From Cryobacterium tepidiphilum (GTDB lineage: Bacteria; Actinomycetota; Actinomycetes; Actinomycetales; Microbacteriaceae), in the NCBI RefSeq assembly GCF_003716325.1, contig NZ_RDSR01000001.1, positions 124,001 to 188,000 on the forward strand: a stretch of 64,000 nucleotides of DNA, in the 5' to 3' direction. A program made the position numbers and the translations under genes. Numbering within the stretch: position 1 is the first letter of the stretch; each line of letters starts with the position of its first letter. Of this stretch, positions 33,689 to 42,030 are shown one piece after another. Under the pieces are notes generated by a model. It was not told where the DNA came from. It was given only the letters and a program-made list of their open reading frames with translations, and ran no database searches.

Positions 33689-36600
33689 GTGCATCTCCTC
33701 GCTGTCCTGAGCATGAAGAACCGGGCCCTGATCGCGCTCATCACCATCGTCGCCGCGGTGTTCGGAACCCTCGCGCTCACGAGCCTCAAGCAGGAGCTCA
33801 TCCCGTCACTGCAGCTCCCGCAGCTCGTCATCACCACGAGCTACCCGGGTGCGTCGCCCGAGGTCGTCAACGACGACGTCTCGAGCCCGATCGAGCGGGC
33901 GATCCAGGGCGTCCCGGGGCTCGAGTCGACGTCGACGACCAGCAGCACGAACGCGTCGCTGGTCAGCGCGACCTTCACCTATGGCACCGACCTCGCCAAG
34001 GCGGAGTCGAAGATCGCCTCCGCGATCAGTTCGATCTCGTCGCGACTGCCCGACAACCTCGATCCGCAGATCCTCTCGGGCAGCATCGACGACTTCCCGG
34101 TGCTGTCGATCGCCGTTTCGGGTGACGACACCACCGCGCTCGCCGACGACCTGAAGCGCAGCGTGCTCGGCGACATCCGCGACGTCGACGGCGTACGCGA
34201 CGCGACGCTGGTCGGCGAGGCGGGCAAGCGGGTGACGATCACACCGGATGCCGCGGCGCTCGCCGAGGCGGGGTTCAGCACGCAGGCCATCCGTGACGCC
34301 CTGCAGCAGAACGGCGTGCTCGTGGCGGGCGGCGCGATCACCGAAGGCGGCAAGACGCTGTCGGTGCAGGCCGGCTCGAAGCTCGTCTCGGTCGGCGACA
34401 TCGCGTCGCTGCCGCTCATCCCGTCGGGGATCCCGGGAGCCGGCGGCGCAGCCGGGGCGCCGGGGTTCGGCGCCGACGCGGCCGACGCGGCCGCGGCATC
34501 CGTTGTGACGATCGACGACGTGGCGGATGTCGCCCTCACCGAGAACCCGGCCACCAGCATCTCGCGGGTGAACGGCGAGCCGGCCCTCACCGTCTCGGTC
34601 ACCAAGGTTCCCGCCGCGAACACGGTCGACGTGTCGAAGGCGGTGCGGGCGATCCTGCCGGGGCTGGAGGAGGGCATCCCGGGCGCGACGTTCACGGTCG
34701 TGTTCGACCAGGCGCCGTTCATCCAGCAGTCCATCGACTCCCTCACGCAGGAGGGCGTCCTCGGCCTCGCGTTCGCGGTGCTGGTGATCCTGGTGTTCCT
34801 GCTCTCGGTGCGCGCGACGCTGGTGACCGCGATCTCGATTCCCACCTCGGTGCTGATCACGTTCATCGGGCTGCAGGCCGTGGACTATTCGCTGAACATC
34901 CTCACCCTCGGCGCGCTCACCATCGCGATCGGCCGGGTGGTCGACGACTCCATCGTCGTCATCGAGAACATCAAGCGGCACCTCGTGGCCGGGCGTGACC
35001 GGGCGCAGACGATCATCGAGGCCGTGCGCGAGGTCGCCGGCGCGATCACGGCGTCGACCATCACCACGGTGACCGTGTTCCTCCCGATCTCGTTCGTCGG
35101 CGGGTCGACGGGTGAGCTGTTCCGCCCGTTCGCGCTCACCGTGACGATCGCGCTCCTCGCCTCGCTGCTGGTGGCCCTCACCATCGTGCCGGTGCTGGCG
35201 TACTGGTTCCTCCGCACGCCCGCGCGCGGCACCTCGCCGGAGGTCGCCGCGGTGCAGGACGCCGACGACCTCGAGCACCCCAGCCGGTTGCAGAAGGGCT
35301 ACCTGCCCGTCATCCGCTGGACGCTGCGCCACGCCGTGGCGACCATGCTGCTGGCCGTCTTCGTGCTCGTCGGCACGGCCGCGCTCGCGCCGCTCATGAA
35401 GATCAACTTCCTCGGCTCCACCGGCCAGAACACGTTCCGGGTGACGCAGACCCTGCCCGTGGCGACGAGCCTGGCCGCGCAGGACGCCGCCGCGCAGAAG
35501 GTCGGCGACGTGCTCGGCGGTATCGACGGGGTGCAGACGGTGCAGGTCTCGATCGGTGGGCAGAGCGCGGAGTCCGCGTTCCGCGGCGGCCCGTCGAGCT
35601 CGGTGACCTACTCGATCACCACGAGCGACGAGGCCGACCCCGACCACGTGCAGCAGGTCACCCGCGACAGGCTGACCGGGCTCGACGGGGTGGGCGAGGT
35701 CTCGGTCGCGGCCGCCGGCGGTTTCGGCGGGTCCTCGGACATCGAAGTAAACGTCACCGCCACAACGGATGCCGACCTGCAGGCGGCGACGGACGCCATC
35801 CTCGAGCGGGTGCACGCTCTCGACGGCATCGCCGAGAGCACCAGCAACCTCGCCGCTTCCCGCCCGTACATCGCCGTCACCGTGAACCGGGACGCGGCCG
35901 CCGAAGCCGGCCTCAGCGAACTCGCCCTCGGCACCCTCGTGTCACAGGCGATGCAGCCGAGCGCCGTGGGCTCGGTCGTGATCGACGACACGACCCTCTC
36001 GGTGTACCTGCAGTCCGATGCGCCGCCGACGACGACCGCCGAGCTGGCGGCCCTGCCCATTCCCACGCCGTCGGGCGAGGTGCCGCTCGACGAGCTCGCC
36101 ACCGTGGAACAGGTGAAGGGCCCGTCGACCATCACCACGACCAAGGGGCTCCGCACCGCGACCGTGTCGGCGACGCCGAAGGGCGACGACCTCGGGGCCG
36201 CGACCGCGCAGGTGACATCCGCGGTCGAGGAGGCCGACCTTCCCGCCGGCGCGAAGGCGACGATCGGGGGCGTGAGCGCCGACCAGGCGGAGGCATTCAG
36301 CCAACTCGGTGTGGCGATGCTCGTCGCGATCCTGATCGTCTATGTCGTGATGGTGGCCACGTTCCGCTCCCTGCTGCAGCCGCTGCTGCTCCTGGTCTCG
36401 GTGCCGTTCGCGGCGACCGGCGCCATCGCGCTGCAGGTGGTCAGCGGCATCCCGCTGGGGGTGGCCTCGCTGATCGGCGTGCTCATGCTGATCGGCATCG
36501 TGGTGACCAACGCGATCGTGCTGGTCGACCTCGTCAACCAATACCGCCGCCGCGGCATGGCCGTGGGCGACGCGCTCGTGCACGGCGCGTCGCGCCGGCT

Positions 36601-36829
36601 CCGCCCCATCCTCATGACCGCGCTCGCCACCATCTTCGCCCTGCTGCCGATGGCCGTCGGGCTCACCGGGCACGGCGGCTTCATCTCGCAGCCGCTCGCG
36701 CTCGTGGTCATCGGCGGGCTGGTGTCGTCGACGCTGCTCACCCTCGTGGTGCTGCCCGTGCTCTACTACCTCGTGGAGGGCACCCGCGAGCGCCGCGCGT
36801 CACGTAACGCCCGATCTCGCGAGGCGTAG
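33689..36829 (+). CDS. AcrB-like efflux RND transporter permease
   Basis: A 1046-residue transporter with the RND plan: one N-terminal helix (ALIALITIVAAVFGTLAL), a porter domain (SYPGASPEVVNDDVSSPIE), six helices (about 345-540), a second porter domain and six more helices (about 865-1040). The helix 4 pair of acidic residues is present in IAIGRVVDDSIVVIENI. The family uses proton flow to export drugs or lipophilic compounds. No membrane-fusion adaptor or outer-membrane channel gene is present, as expected for a Gram-positive cell envelope. The upstream MerR/TipAS gene is the likely drug-responsive regulator. Confidence 0.92.
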   Translation: MHLLAVLSMKNRALIALITIVAAVFGTLALTSLKQELIPSLQLPQLVITTSYPGASPEVVNDDVSSPIERAIQGVPGLESTSTTSSTNASLVSATFTYGTDLAKAESKIASAISSISSRLPDNLDPQILSGSIDDFPVLSIAVSGDDTTALADDLKRSVLGDIRDVDGVRDATLVGEAGKRVTITPDAAALAEAGFSTQAIRDALQQNGVLVAGGAITEGGKTLSVQAGSKLVSVGDIASLPLIPSGIPGAGGAAGAPGFGADAADAAAASVVTIDDVADVALTENPATSISRVNGEPALTVSVTKVPAANTVDVSKAVRAILPGLEEGIPGATFTVVFDQAPFIQQSIDSLTQEGVLGLAFAVLVILVFLLSVRATLVTAISIPTSVLITFIGLQAVDYSLNILTLGALTIAIGRVVDDSIVVIENIKRHLVAGRDRAQTIIEAVREVAGAITASTITTVTVFLPISFVGGSTGELFRPFALTVTIALLASLLVALTIVPVLAYWFLRTPARGTSPEVAAVQDADDLEHPSRLQKGYLPVIRWTLRHAVATMLLAVFVLVGTAALAPLMKINFLGSTGQNTFRVTQTLPVATSLAAQDAAAQKVGDVLGGIDGVQTVQVSIGGQSAESAFRGGPSSSVTYSITTSDEADPDHVQQVTRDRLTGLDGVGEVSVAAAGGFGGSSDIEVNVTATTDADLQAATDAILERVHALDGIAESTSNLAASRPYIAVTVNRDAAAEAGLSELALGTLVSQAMQPSAVGSVVIDDTTLSVYLQSDAPPTTTAELAALPIPTPSGEVPLDELATVEQVKGPSTITTTKGLRTATVSATPKGDDLGAATAQVTSAVEEADLPAGAKATIGGVSADQAEAFSQLGVAMLVAILIVYVVMVATFRSLLQPLLLLVSVPFAATGAIALQVVSGIPLGVASLIGVLMLIGIVVTNAIVLVDLVNQYRRRGMAVGDALVHGASRRLRPILMTALATIFALLPMAVGLTGHGGFISQPLALVVIGGLVSSTLLTLVVLPVLYYLVEGTRERRASRNARSREA

Positions 36830-36848
36830 CCCTGTTCCGCCGCCGCCG

Positions 36849-36899
36849 GTGCGGGCCAATTGCCGCCTCGGCGCTCGGCGCGCGGCAGAAAGCCCGCAC
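36849..36899. repeat. Long intergenic palindrome, family B copy 1
   Basis: Arms of 18 bases (36849-36866 and 36882-36899) around a 15-base loop. The right arm complements the family consensus GTGCGGGCTTTCTGCCGC; the left arm differs in four bases in the middle. It lies between the convergent RND and prpB genes. Confidence 0.75.
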
Positions 36900-36926
36900 T
36901 CGCGCGTTCGCGGGTGGCGTCGGGAG

Positions 36927-37826
36927 CTAGCGGGCGATCGTGAAGTTGAACACCGAGCTGTCGAAGGCGTTGTAGGCGGGGTAGTCGAGCAGGTCGTAGA
37001 GGTCGGCGCGGTGCTGCATCTCGTCGAGGCGTGCCGTCAGCGCGCCCTCGTCGTTCAGTGTGTCGAGCGCCCGGCCGGCAGCCCCCATCGCCATGCGCAG
37101 CAGCGACACCGGCCAGATGACGATGTTCACACCGACATCCGCCAGCTGCTCTGAGGTGAAAAGCTCGCTCTTGCCGAACTCCGTCATGTTGGCGAGGATC
37201 GGCACGTCGACCGCCGCGCGCACGGCTTCGAACTCGGCGAGCGTGGCCATGGCCTCGGGGAAGATCACGTCGGCCCCGGCGTCGGCGAGCTTCTTCGCCC
37301 GGTCGACGGCTGCGTCGAGGCCGTCGACGCCGCGCACGTCGGTGCGGGCGATGACGACGAAGTTCGGGTCGCGACGGGATTGCACGGCCGAGCGGATGCG
37401 CTTGAGCGCGGTGTCCTCGTCGACCACCTGTTTGCCGTCCAGGTGCCCGCAGCGCTTGGGGTTGACCTGGTCCTCGATGTGGGCGCCGCCCAGTCCGGCG
37501 TCTTCGAGCTCCTGGATCGTGCGGGCCACGTTCATCGGCTCGCCGAAGCCGGTGTCGGCGTCGACGATGGCCGGCAGGTCGGTCATCCGCGCGATCTGCC
37601 GGGCGCGCCCGGCAACCTCGGTGAGGGTGGTCAGCCCGATGTCGGGGAGCCCGAGGTCGGCGGCGATGACGGCGCCGGAGATGTAGACGCCGTCGAATCC
37701 CTTGCGCTCGATCAGCCGCGCCGACAGCGGGTTGAAGGCGCCGGGGAAGCGCAGGAGCTCACCGTCGGCGAGGCGCTCGCGGAAGAGCCGGCGCTTCTCG
37801 GATGCAGGAGTCTGGGCATAGAGCAT
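36927..37826 (-). CDS. prpB: Methylisocitrate lyase
   Basis: A 299-residue enzyme of the isocitrate lyase/PEP mutase superfamily that splits 2-methylisocitrate into pyruvate and succinate, the last step of the methylcitrate cycle for propionate. The catalytic loop contains NPKRCGHLDGK with the active cysteine, the metal site has VDADTGFGE, and NMTEFGKS near residue 215 marks PrpB rather than isocitrate lyase. prpC and prpD are not adjacent. AAAGG lies upstream of the ATG. Confidence 0.93.
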   Translation of the reverse strand: MLYAQTPASEKRRLFRERLADGELLRFPGAFNPLSARLIERKGFDGVYISGAVIAADLGLPDIGLTTLTEVAGRARQIARMTDLPAIVDADTGFGEPMNVARTIQELEDAGLGGAHIEDQVNPKRCGHLDGKQVVDEDTALKRIRSAVQSRRDPNFVVIARTDVRGVDGLDAAVDRAKKLADAGADVIFPEAMATLAEFEAVRAAVDVPILANMTEFGKSELFTSEQLADVGVNIVIWPVSLLRMAMGAAGRALDTLNDEGALTARLDEMQHRADLYDLLDYPAYNAFDSSVFNFTIAR

Positions 37827-37897
37827 GAGGCGAACCTTTCACGGGATGCGGGCGCAGGGGTGTATACCTACGTCCACAGTAAGCCCGCGAGCCGGTG

Positions 37898-39550
37898 TCA
37901 CCGGCCCAGGACGACACCGCGCTTCGCCAGGAACGGCTGCGGGTCGACCCGCGAACCGTCGATGCGCACCTCGAAGTGCAGGTGACATCCGGTCGAGGCG
38001 CCCGTGCTGCCGACCCCGGCGATGACCTGTCCTCCGATCACCGTGTCGCCGACGGAGACGAGGGTTTCGCCGGTCGCGAGGTGCGCGTAGCCGGTCTGCA
38101 CGCCGTTGCCGTGGTCGATGAGGATCCAGTTGCCGTACGTGCCGAGGGTGCCGGCCGACACCACGGTGCCGGAGGTGGCGGCGTACACGCCCGCGTCGCA
38201 GGAGGCGCCGATGTCGGTGCCGTAGTGGTAGTCGCCGACGTCGGGCAGCGGCTTGTCGGGCCGCGGGCCGAAGCGGTCGGTGATGGCGCCGACGGCGGGA
38301 AGCACCCAGCCCTGGGCGCTCAGCTGCCCGGTGTCGGGCTTGTGCGCCGGCAGCGGGCTCATCCCGAGCACGCCCGCGGTCGACGCCCGGCGCAAGGAGT
38401 CCAGCCGCGCCTTCGCGGCGTCGAAACCGGCCTTGGCCGCCTCCATGCCGCTGCGCGCCTGGTCGAGCGGAACGGCGAGCACGGCCTCCTGCGCGACCCG
38501 ATCCTTCTCGAGCAGCGCGTCGGCACGCTGCTGCTCGACCACGCTCCGCACCTTGATCGCGGGAAGACTGCCGCTCAGGTGCGACAGCTTGTCGAGCGTG
38601 CCGAGCCGGTAGAGGAGGCCACTGCCCGAGCCGTCGAGGAAGGCGTCGACCGCCGCGGTGCCGGAGCGCTGCTGCGCCATCGCGCGGGTGATCGTCGCGA
38701 CGACGCGACCGGCGCGTGCGGCGCTCTCCGCGGCATCCGTTGCCATGCCATGCACGAGTGTCGCGCGTGCCACCGCCTCGTCGTACCGCGCCTTCACCGA
38801 GGCGTAGGTGAGCTTCGCGTCGTCATACGCCGCCGAGGCCTTCGTGAAATCGGCCTGTGCCGCCATGAAGGCCGCCACCCGGGCAGCGGATGCGCGTGCC
38901 GCGGCTTCCGCTTCGGCCCTGGCCGCCGCTGCAGCCTCGTCGGCGTCGGCCTGGGCCTGCGCGGCCTGCTCGCGTGTCTCTCGCGGGGTCGGGTAGTCGC
39001 CGGGCGCGTCGTGGATGGTGAGCGGCGGCGACGTCGGCGGAACCCGCGGGGGCACGGTCGGCGTCGGCGTGGTGGGGCGGCTGGGAACCGTCGTGGGAGT
39101 GGGTGTCGGCGTCGGTGTCGGTGTGGGCGTCGGTGTCGGCGTGACGACGGGAGACTCAGGGGAATCGGTCGGCCCAGGAGTCGGCGTGCCCTCGTCATCG
39201 GCATCCGCCGGCTGCCCATCGCCATCGGCGTCTCCCGCGGCAACGTCGTCGGCGGGAGGTGGCGTTTCGGCGGGAGTCGTCGCCGGGTCGTCCCCCTCGT
39301 GGGAACGCGCGTCCCGCAAGGAGGCCAACGCATCCAGTGCGTCGAGCGCGTCGGCGACGCCGGATTCCGGCTCCGCGGTGCTGCTCGGCGCGGGAGTCGG
39401 GACGTCGTCGGCCCATGCTGCCGGGGGAGCCACCGCCGTGAATGCCGCCGCAACGAGCACTGAGCTGAGGAGCACGCCGGCACTTCGCGCCCGAGGGCCG
39501 GACGCGTCCGGTCCCCGCCTAAAACGACGTTTACTCAGCTTCGATGCCAT
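37898..39550 (-). CDS. Secreted M23-family peptidoglycan DD-metalloendopeptidase
   Basis: A 550-residue exported protein. A basic N terminus and signal peptide end near residue 48 (AAWADD). A proline/threonine-rich linker (about 115-185, with a pure TP run) follows. A long coiled coil (about 190-420) resembles the regulatory helices of cell-separation hydrolases. The C-terminal M23 domain has zinc ligands in HYGTDIG and HLHFE. The full zinc-site set suggests an active peptidase acting on cell-wall crosslinks. The TP-encoding DNA (about 39100-39150) is a short-unit repeat prone to slippage. Confidence 0.9.
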   Translation of the reverse strand: MASKLSKRRFRRGPDASGPRARSAGVLLSSVLVAAAFTAVAPPAAWADDVPTPAPSSTAEPESGVADALDALDALASLRDARSHEGDDPATTPAETPPPADDVAAGDADGDGQPADADDEGTPTPGPTDSPESPVVTPTPTPTPTPTPTPTPTTVPSRPTTPTPTVPPRVPPTSPPLTIHDAPGDYPTPRETREQAAQAQADADEAAAAARAEAEAAARASAARVAAFMAAQADFTKASAAYDDAKLTYASVKARYDEAVARATLVHGMATDAAESAARAGRVVATITRAMAQQRSGTAAVDAFLDGSGSGLLYRLGTLDKLSHLSGSLPAIKVRSVVEQQRADALLEKDRVAQEAVLAVPLDQARSGMEAAKAGFDAAKARLDSLRRASTAGVLGMSPLPAHKPDTGQLSAQGWVLPAVGAITDRFGPRPDKPLPDVGDYHYGTDIGASCDAGVYAATSGTVVSAGTLGTYGNWILIDHGNGVQTGYAHLATGETLVSVGDTVIGGQVIAGVGSTGASTGCHLHFEVRIDGSRVDPQPFLAKRGVVLGR

Positions 39551-39676
39551 AACGGTGCGCGATCCATTTCGGGTGATGGATGTCCGGCTCGGGTCGCCGG
39601 GGTGGCGCTAGTATTTCACGCCCCCGCTTCGCCCCACAAGACATGAGCGAAACTCCGGTCGTCGGTTTCGGAGAAC

Positions 39677-39736
39677 CGCGGGTCGAACGCCGCTCCGCGG
39701 GTCGAATTCAGCCCGCGCAGCGGCGTTCAGCCCGCG
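39677..39736. repeat. 60-bp nested intergenic palindrome, family F
   Basis: Two 30-base halves (39677-39706 and 39707-39736) meet at a central GAATTC without a loop and pair at 25 of 30 positions. Each half itself contains the block CGCGGGTCGAA (or its complement) twice, separated by CGCCGCT, so the element is both palindromic and internally repeated. It lies between two leftward genes. Confidence 0.85.
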
Positions 39737-39758
39737 CAGCTGGGGAGGGCGGGCAGGG

Positions 39759-40502
39759 CTACCGGGACCCGCGTCCCTTCCCCGCGGAGTCGTCCTCGTC
39801 CTCCGCCGTCTCGTGCGCGGTGCCGACGGAGGCGACCTCGTCCTGCTTGGTCTTGTGGGCCGTGCCGGGCGAGGCCGGAACGTGCGGGCTGCGGGGGATC
39901 CCTGCGGAGGGTGCTGCGTGGTCGGGCACCCGGGCTGCCGGAGTCGCGCGCGATGCCTGCTCGGGGAGCTTGGGGAGCGTCGGTCCCTGCCGCCTGAGCG
40001 CTTCCTCGCTGCGGCCGGGCTTTGCGGCGGTGCCGGCGTCCGAGTGTGGGGCATCCGGAGTTGCGGACCGCACGTGTTCAGGGGCCGGCGGGGCGGCGGG
40101 CGCGACGGGCGGCGCCGTGGGCGCGGCGGTTGGTTCGGGCAGCTCGGTCTCGGCGGGCGCGGAAGGGGCGGCGGCCAGGCTGCTGATGAGGCCGGCGACG
40201 GTCTCCTGCGCGGAGTCGCGGAAGTCGGGGCTCGCGGCCGCCGCTGCTCCGACGCCGAGCCCCATCGCGGCGACGACGGCCAACGAGGTCAGGCCCACCC
40301 GGCGGCGAGCCCGTCGCGCCCTGCCGAGATCGATGGCCGGGGCGGTCTCGCGCGCGTGCAGCTCCGAGGAGAGCGCCGGGGCGTGGGCGAAGCCACGCAG
40401 TTCCAACAGGGCGTTCCGCAGCCCGTCCGACTGCGTTCCTCCGGCTTCGGACAGCACCGTGTCGACGACGTGCTCATCATGCCTGCTGAATCGGGTGTTC
40501 AT
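39759..40502 (-). CDS. Putative membrane anti-sigma-like protein
   Basis: A 247-residue protein with an N-terminal cytoplasmic segment (1-67), one membrane helix (about 68-90, VGLTSLAVVAAMGLGVGAAAAA) and an extracytoplasmic alanine/proline-rich tail (about 115-247). There is no clear zinc anti-sigma HXXXCXXC motif. The anti-sigma role is inferred from topology and from the start codon overlapping the sigma gene stop (ATGA). It is the last gene of the operon. Confidence 0.6.
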   Translation of the reverse strand: MNTRFSRHDEHVVDTVLSEAGGTQSDGLRNALLELRGFAHAPALSSELHARETAPAIDLGRARRARRRVGLTSLAVVAAMGLGVGAAAAASPDFRDSAQETVAGLISSLAAAPSAPAETELPEPTAAPTAPPVAPAAPPAPEHVRSATPDAPHSDAGTAAKPGRSEEALRRQGPTLPKLPEQASRATPAARVPDHAAPSAGIPRSPHVPASPGTAHKTKQDEVASVGTAHETAEDEDDSAGKGRGSR

Positions 40503-41131
40503 GGCGTTCCCCAGCTTTCGATGGCGGGCTGTTTCTTCAGGGCGGCCAGGGCGCGGCGCTGAAGTTGTTTGATGGATCCGACCGACTTCTCCATGATCTG
40601 GGCAACCTGCTCCAGGGAAAGGTCGGCGACGATGCGGAGGAGGAGGACCTCACGCTGCTCGGGACTCAGCACCCGGAGCAGGCTGAGCACACTGGATCCG
40701 TCGACGGCGAGTTCCTCGGCAGACGGGCTGGTGCGCACATCGAGGTCGGGCTCGTACTCAAGCGCGGCCGGGATGCGAGACCGGCGGCGCCAGTGATCGA
40801 CCACGCGCGCGTGGGCAATGGTGAAGAGCAACGACTTCGCCCCCTCTGTACCGCCACGCAGGGACTCGATGCGGGGAAGCACCGCCAGGAAGACGTCGTG
40901 GGTCGTGGCCTCGGGATCATCGACGCGCTGGGCCGTCAGGTAGCCGCAGACGGCGGGCGAGAAGGTGCGGTACAGCTCATCGAACGTCACGGTCGACGGC
41001 TCAGCGGATGCCGGTGCCAGCGCCCCGGCCGCACGCCGAGCGGGACGTCGTCGATCGACGACGTCCCACACCGACGTGCTCGTCACTTGCTGCTCACCCT
41101 GGTCCTGCCGGCGGCCCCTCATCGGGGCCAT
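40499..41131 (-). CDS. ECF-type RNA polymerase sigma factor
   Basis: A 210-residue sigma-70-family factor with region 2 at about 45-110 (FDELYRTFSPAVCGYLTAQ, then ATTHDVFLAVLPRIESL) and region 4 at about 150-205 (LSPEQREVLLLRIVADLSLEQVAQI). There is no region 3. Three starts are possible: ATG at 41131 or 41122, or GTG at 41086; the conserved domain needs none of the first 40 residues. It is the middle gene of a three-gene operon. Confidence 0.92.
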   Translation of the reverse strand: MAPMRGRRQDQGEQQVTSTSVWDVVDRRRPARRAAGALAPASAEPSTVTFDELYRTFSPAVCGYLTAQRVDDPEATTHDVFLAVLPRIESLRGGTEGAKSLLFTIAHARVVDHWRRRSRIPAALEYEPDLDVRTSPSAEELAVDGSSVLSLLRVLSPEQREVLLLRIVADLSLEQVAQIMEKSVGSIKQLQRRALAALKKQPAIESWGTP

Positions 41132-41142
41132 GGATCGGCGTG

Positions 41143-41895
41143 CTACCGGCGGTCGGCCTTCGCGGCCTTCGCGGCCTTGTGGGCGGCACCGTGTGCCTTC
41201 GCCTTGGGGGCATTCACTACGGCGTCGTCGGTCGCGTCGACGGTGGCTTCCACCTCGACGTCAGCCGCCGCGTCGTCTGCGGTTTCGTCACCAGCGGTCG
41301 CGTCGTCCTCGGTGGTCCTCTTCGGGGCGTGTGCCGCGCGGGCCGCCTTGTGCTCAGCCGAGTGGCCAGGCGCCGGGATGGAGGCGCAGTAGTCGACGAT
41401 GCCGTCCGCACCGCCGGCTGCCGTCTCGAGGGAGGCGTAGGCGACCGAGGTGATCGAGAGGCCGCCGTGCGTGTACGCCTCGCAGAGTCCGTGCGCGGCC
41501 GGGCCGGTGGCGTCGGGGCCGACCGGGGCGGTCGCGTCGTCGGTTTCGTCGTCGACGGTTGCCGTGCCGTCGGTCGTGCCGTCGACGGCTGCGGCGTCGT
41601 CAGACTCGGTGCCATCCGTCTCGACGGCCGTGGACTCGGAGGCGGCCGTGGACTCGGAGGCGTCGGTGGACTCGGAGGCGTCGGCATCGACATCCGCTTC
41701 GGTCGTCGCGTCGGCGTCGGCGTCGGCTTCGGCTTCGGGGGCGGGCGCGCCGATCACGTCGTGCGCGGCCTGCTGCAGCGGCTCCGGCAGGACCTCGGCG
41801 TAGGCCGCGACGCCCGTGCCGCCGGCGACGACGACGCCCGCGGTGAGCACCGCAGCGCTGATCTTGCTGCTGAGCAGAGTGGTGATGAGAAGCAT
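41143..41895 (-). CDS. Hypothetical secreted acidic protein, first gene of the ECF sigma operon
   Basis: A 250-residue protein with an N-terminal hydrophobic segment (about 5-32, a signal peptide or anchor) followed by LPEPLQQAAHDVIGAPAP. Residues about 52-125 are a strongly acidic Asp/Ala/Ser/Thr-rich repeat region, then a short conserved-looking stretch with two cysteines (LCEAYTHGG and VDYCASIP), and a lysine/histidine/alanine-rich tail. I do not know the family. GGGGGA precedes the ATG, and only 11 bases separate it from the sigma gene. Confidence 0.7.
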   Translation of the reverse strand: MLLITTLLSSKISAAVLTAGVVVAGGTGVAAYAEVLPEPLQQAAHDVIGAPAPEAEADADADATTEADVDADASESTDASESTAASESTAVETDGTESDDAAAVDGTTDGTATVDDETDDATAPVGPDATGPAAHGLCEAYTHGGLSITSVAYASLETAAGGADGIVDYCASIPAPGHSAEHKAARAAHAPKRTTEDDATAGDETADDAAADVEVEATVDATDDAVVNAPKAKAHGAAHKAAKAAKADRR

Positions 41896-41959
41896 GAATC
41901 CCCCGAATGTGATCTGTGGACAAACTCTATGTGCAGGTGCGGTCGCGCCTACACCTGAG

Positions 41960-41987
41960 TAATCGACGCCGGGGGCGAAAAAGTTAC
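41960..41987 (-). promoter_or_regulatory. Candidate ECF promoter of the sigma operon
   Basis: On the minus strand GTAAC (41983-41987) and CGATTA (41960-41965) are 17 bases apart, resembling an AAC-type -35 and CGA-type -10 of ECF promoters. It lies 65 bases upstream of the first gene. Autoregulation is inferred. Confidence 0.3.
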
Positions 41988-42030
41988 GCCGGTTCTCAGA
42001 AGTTTGGAATGTTGCTCCGCGGCTGGCGCG

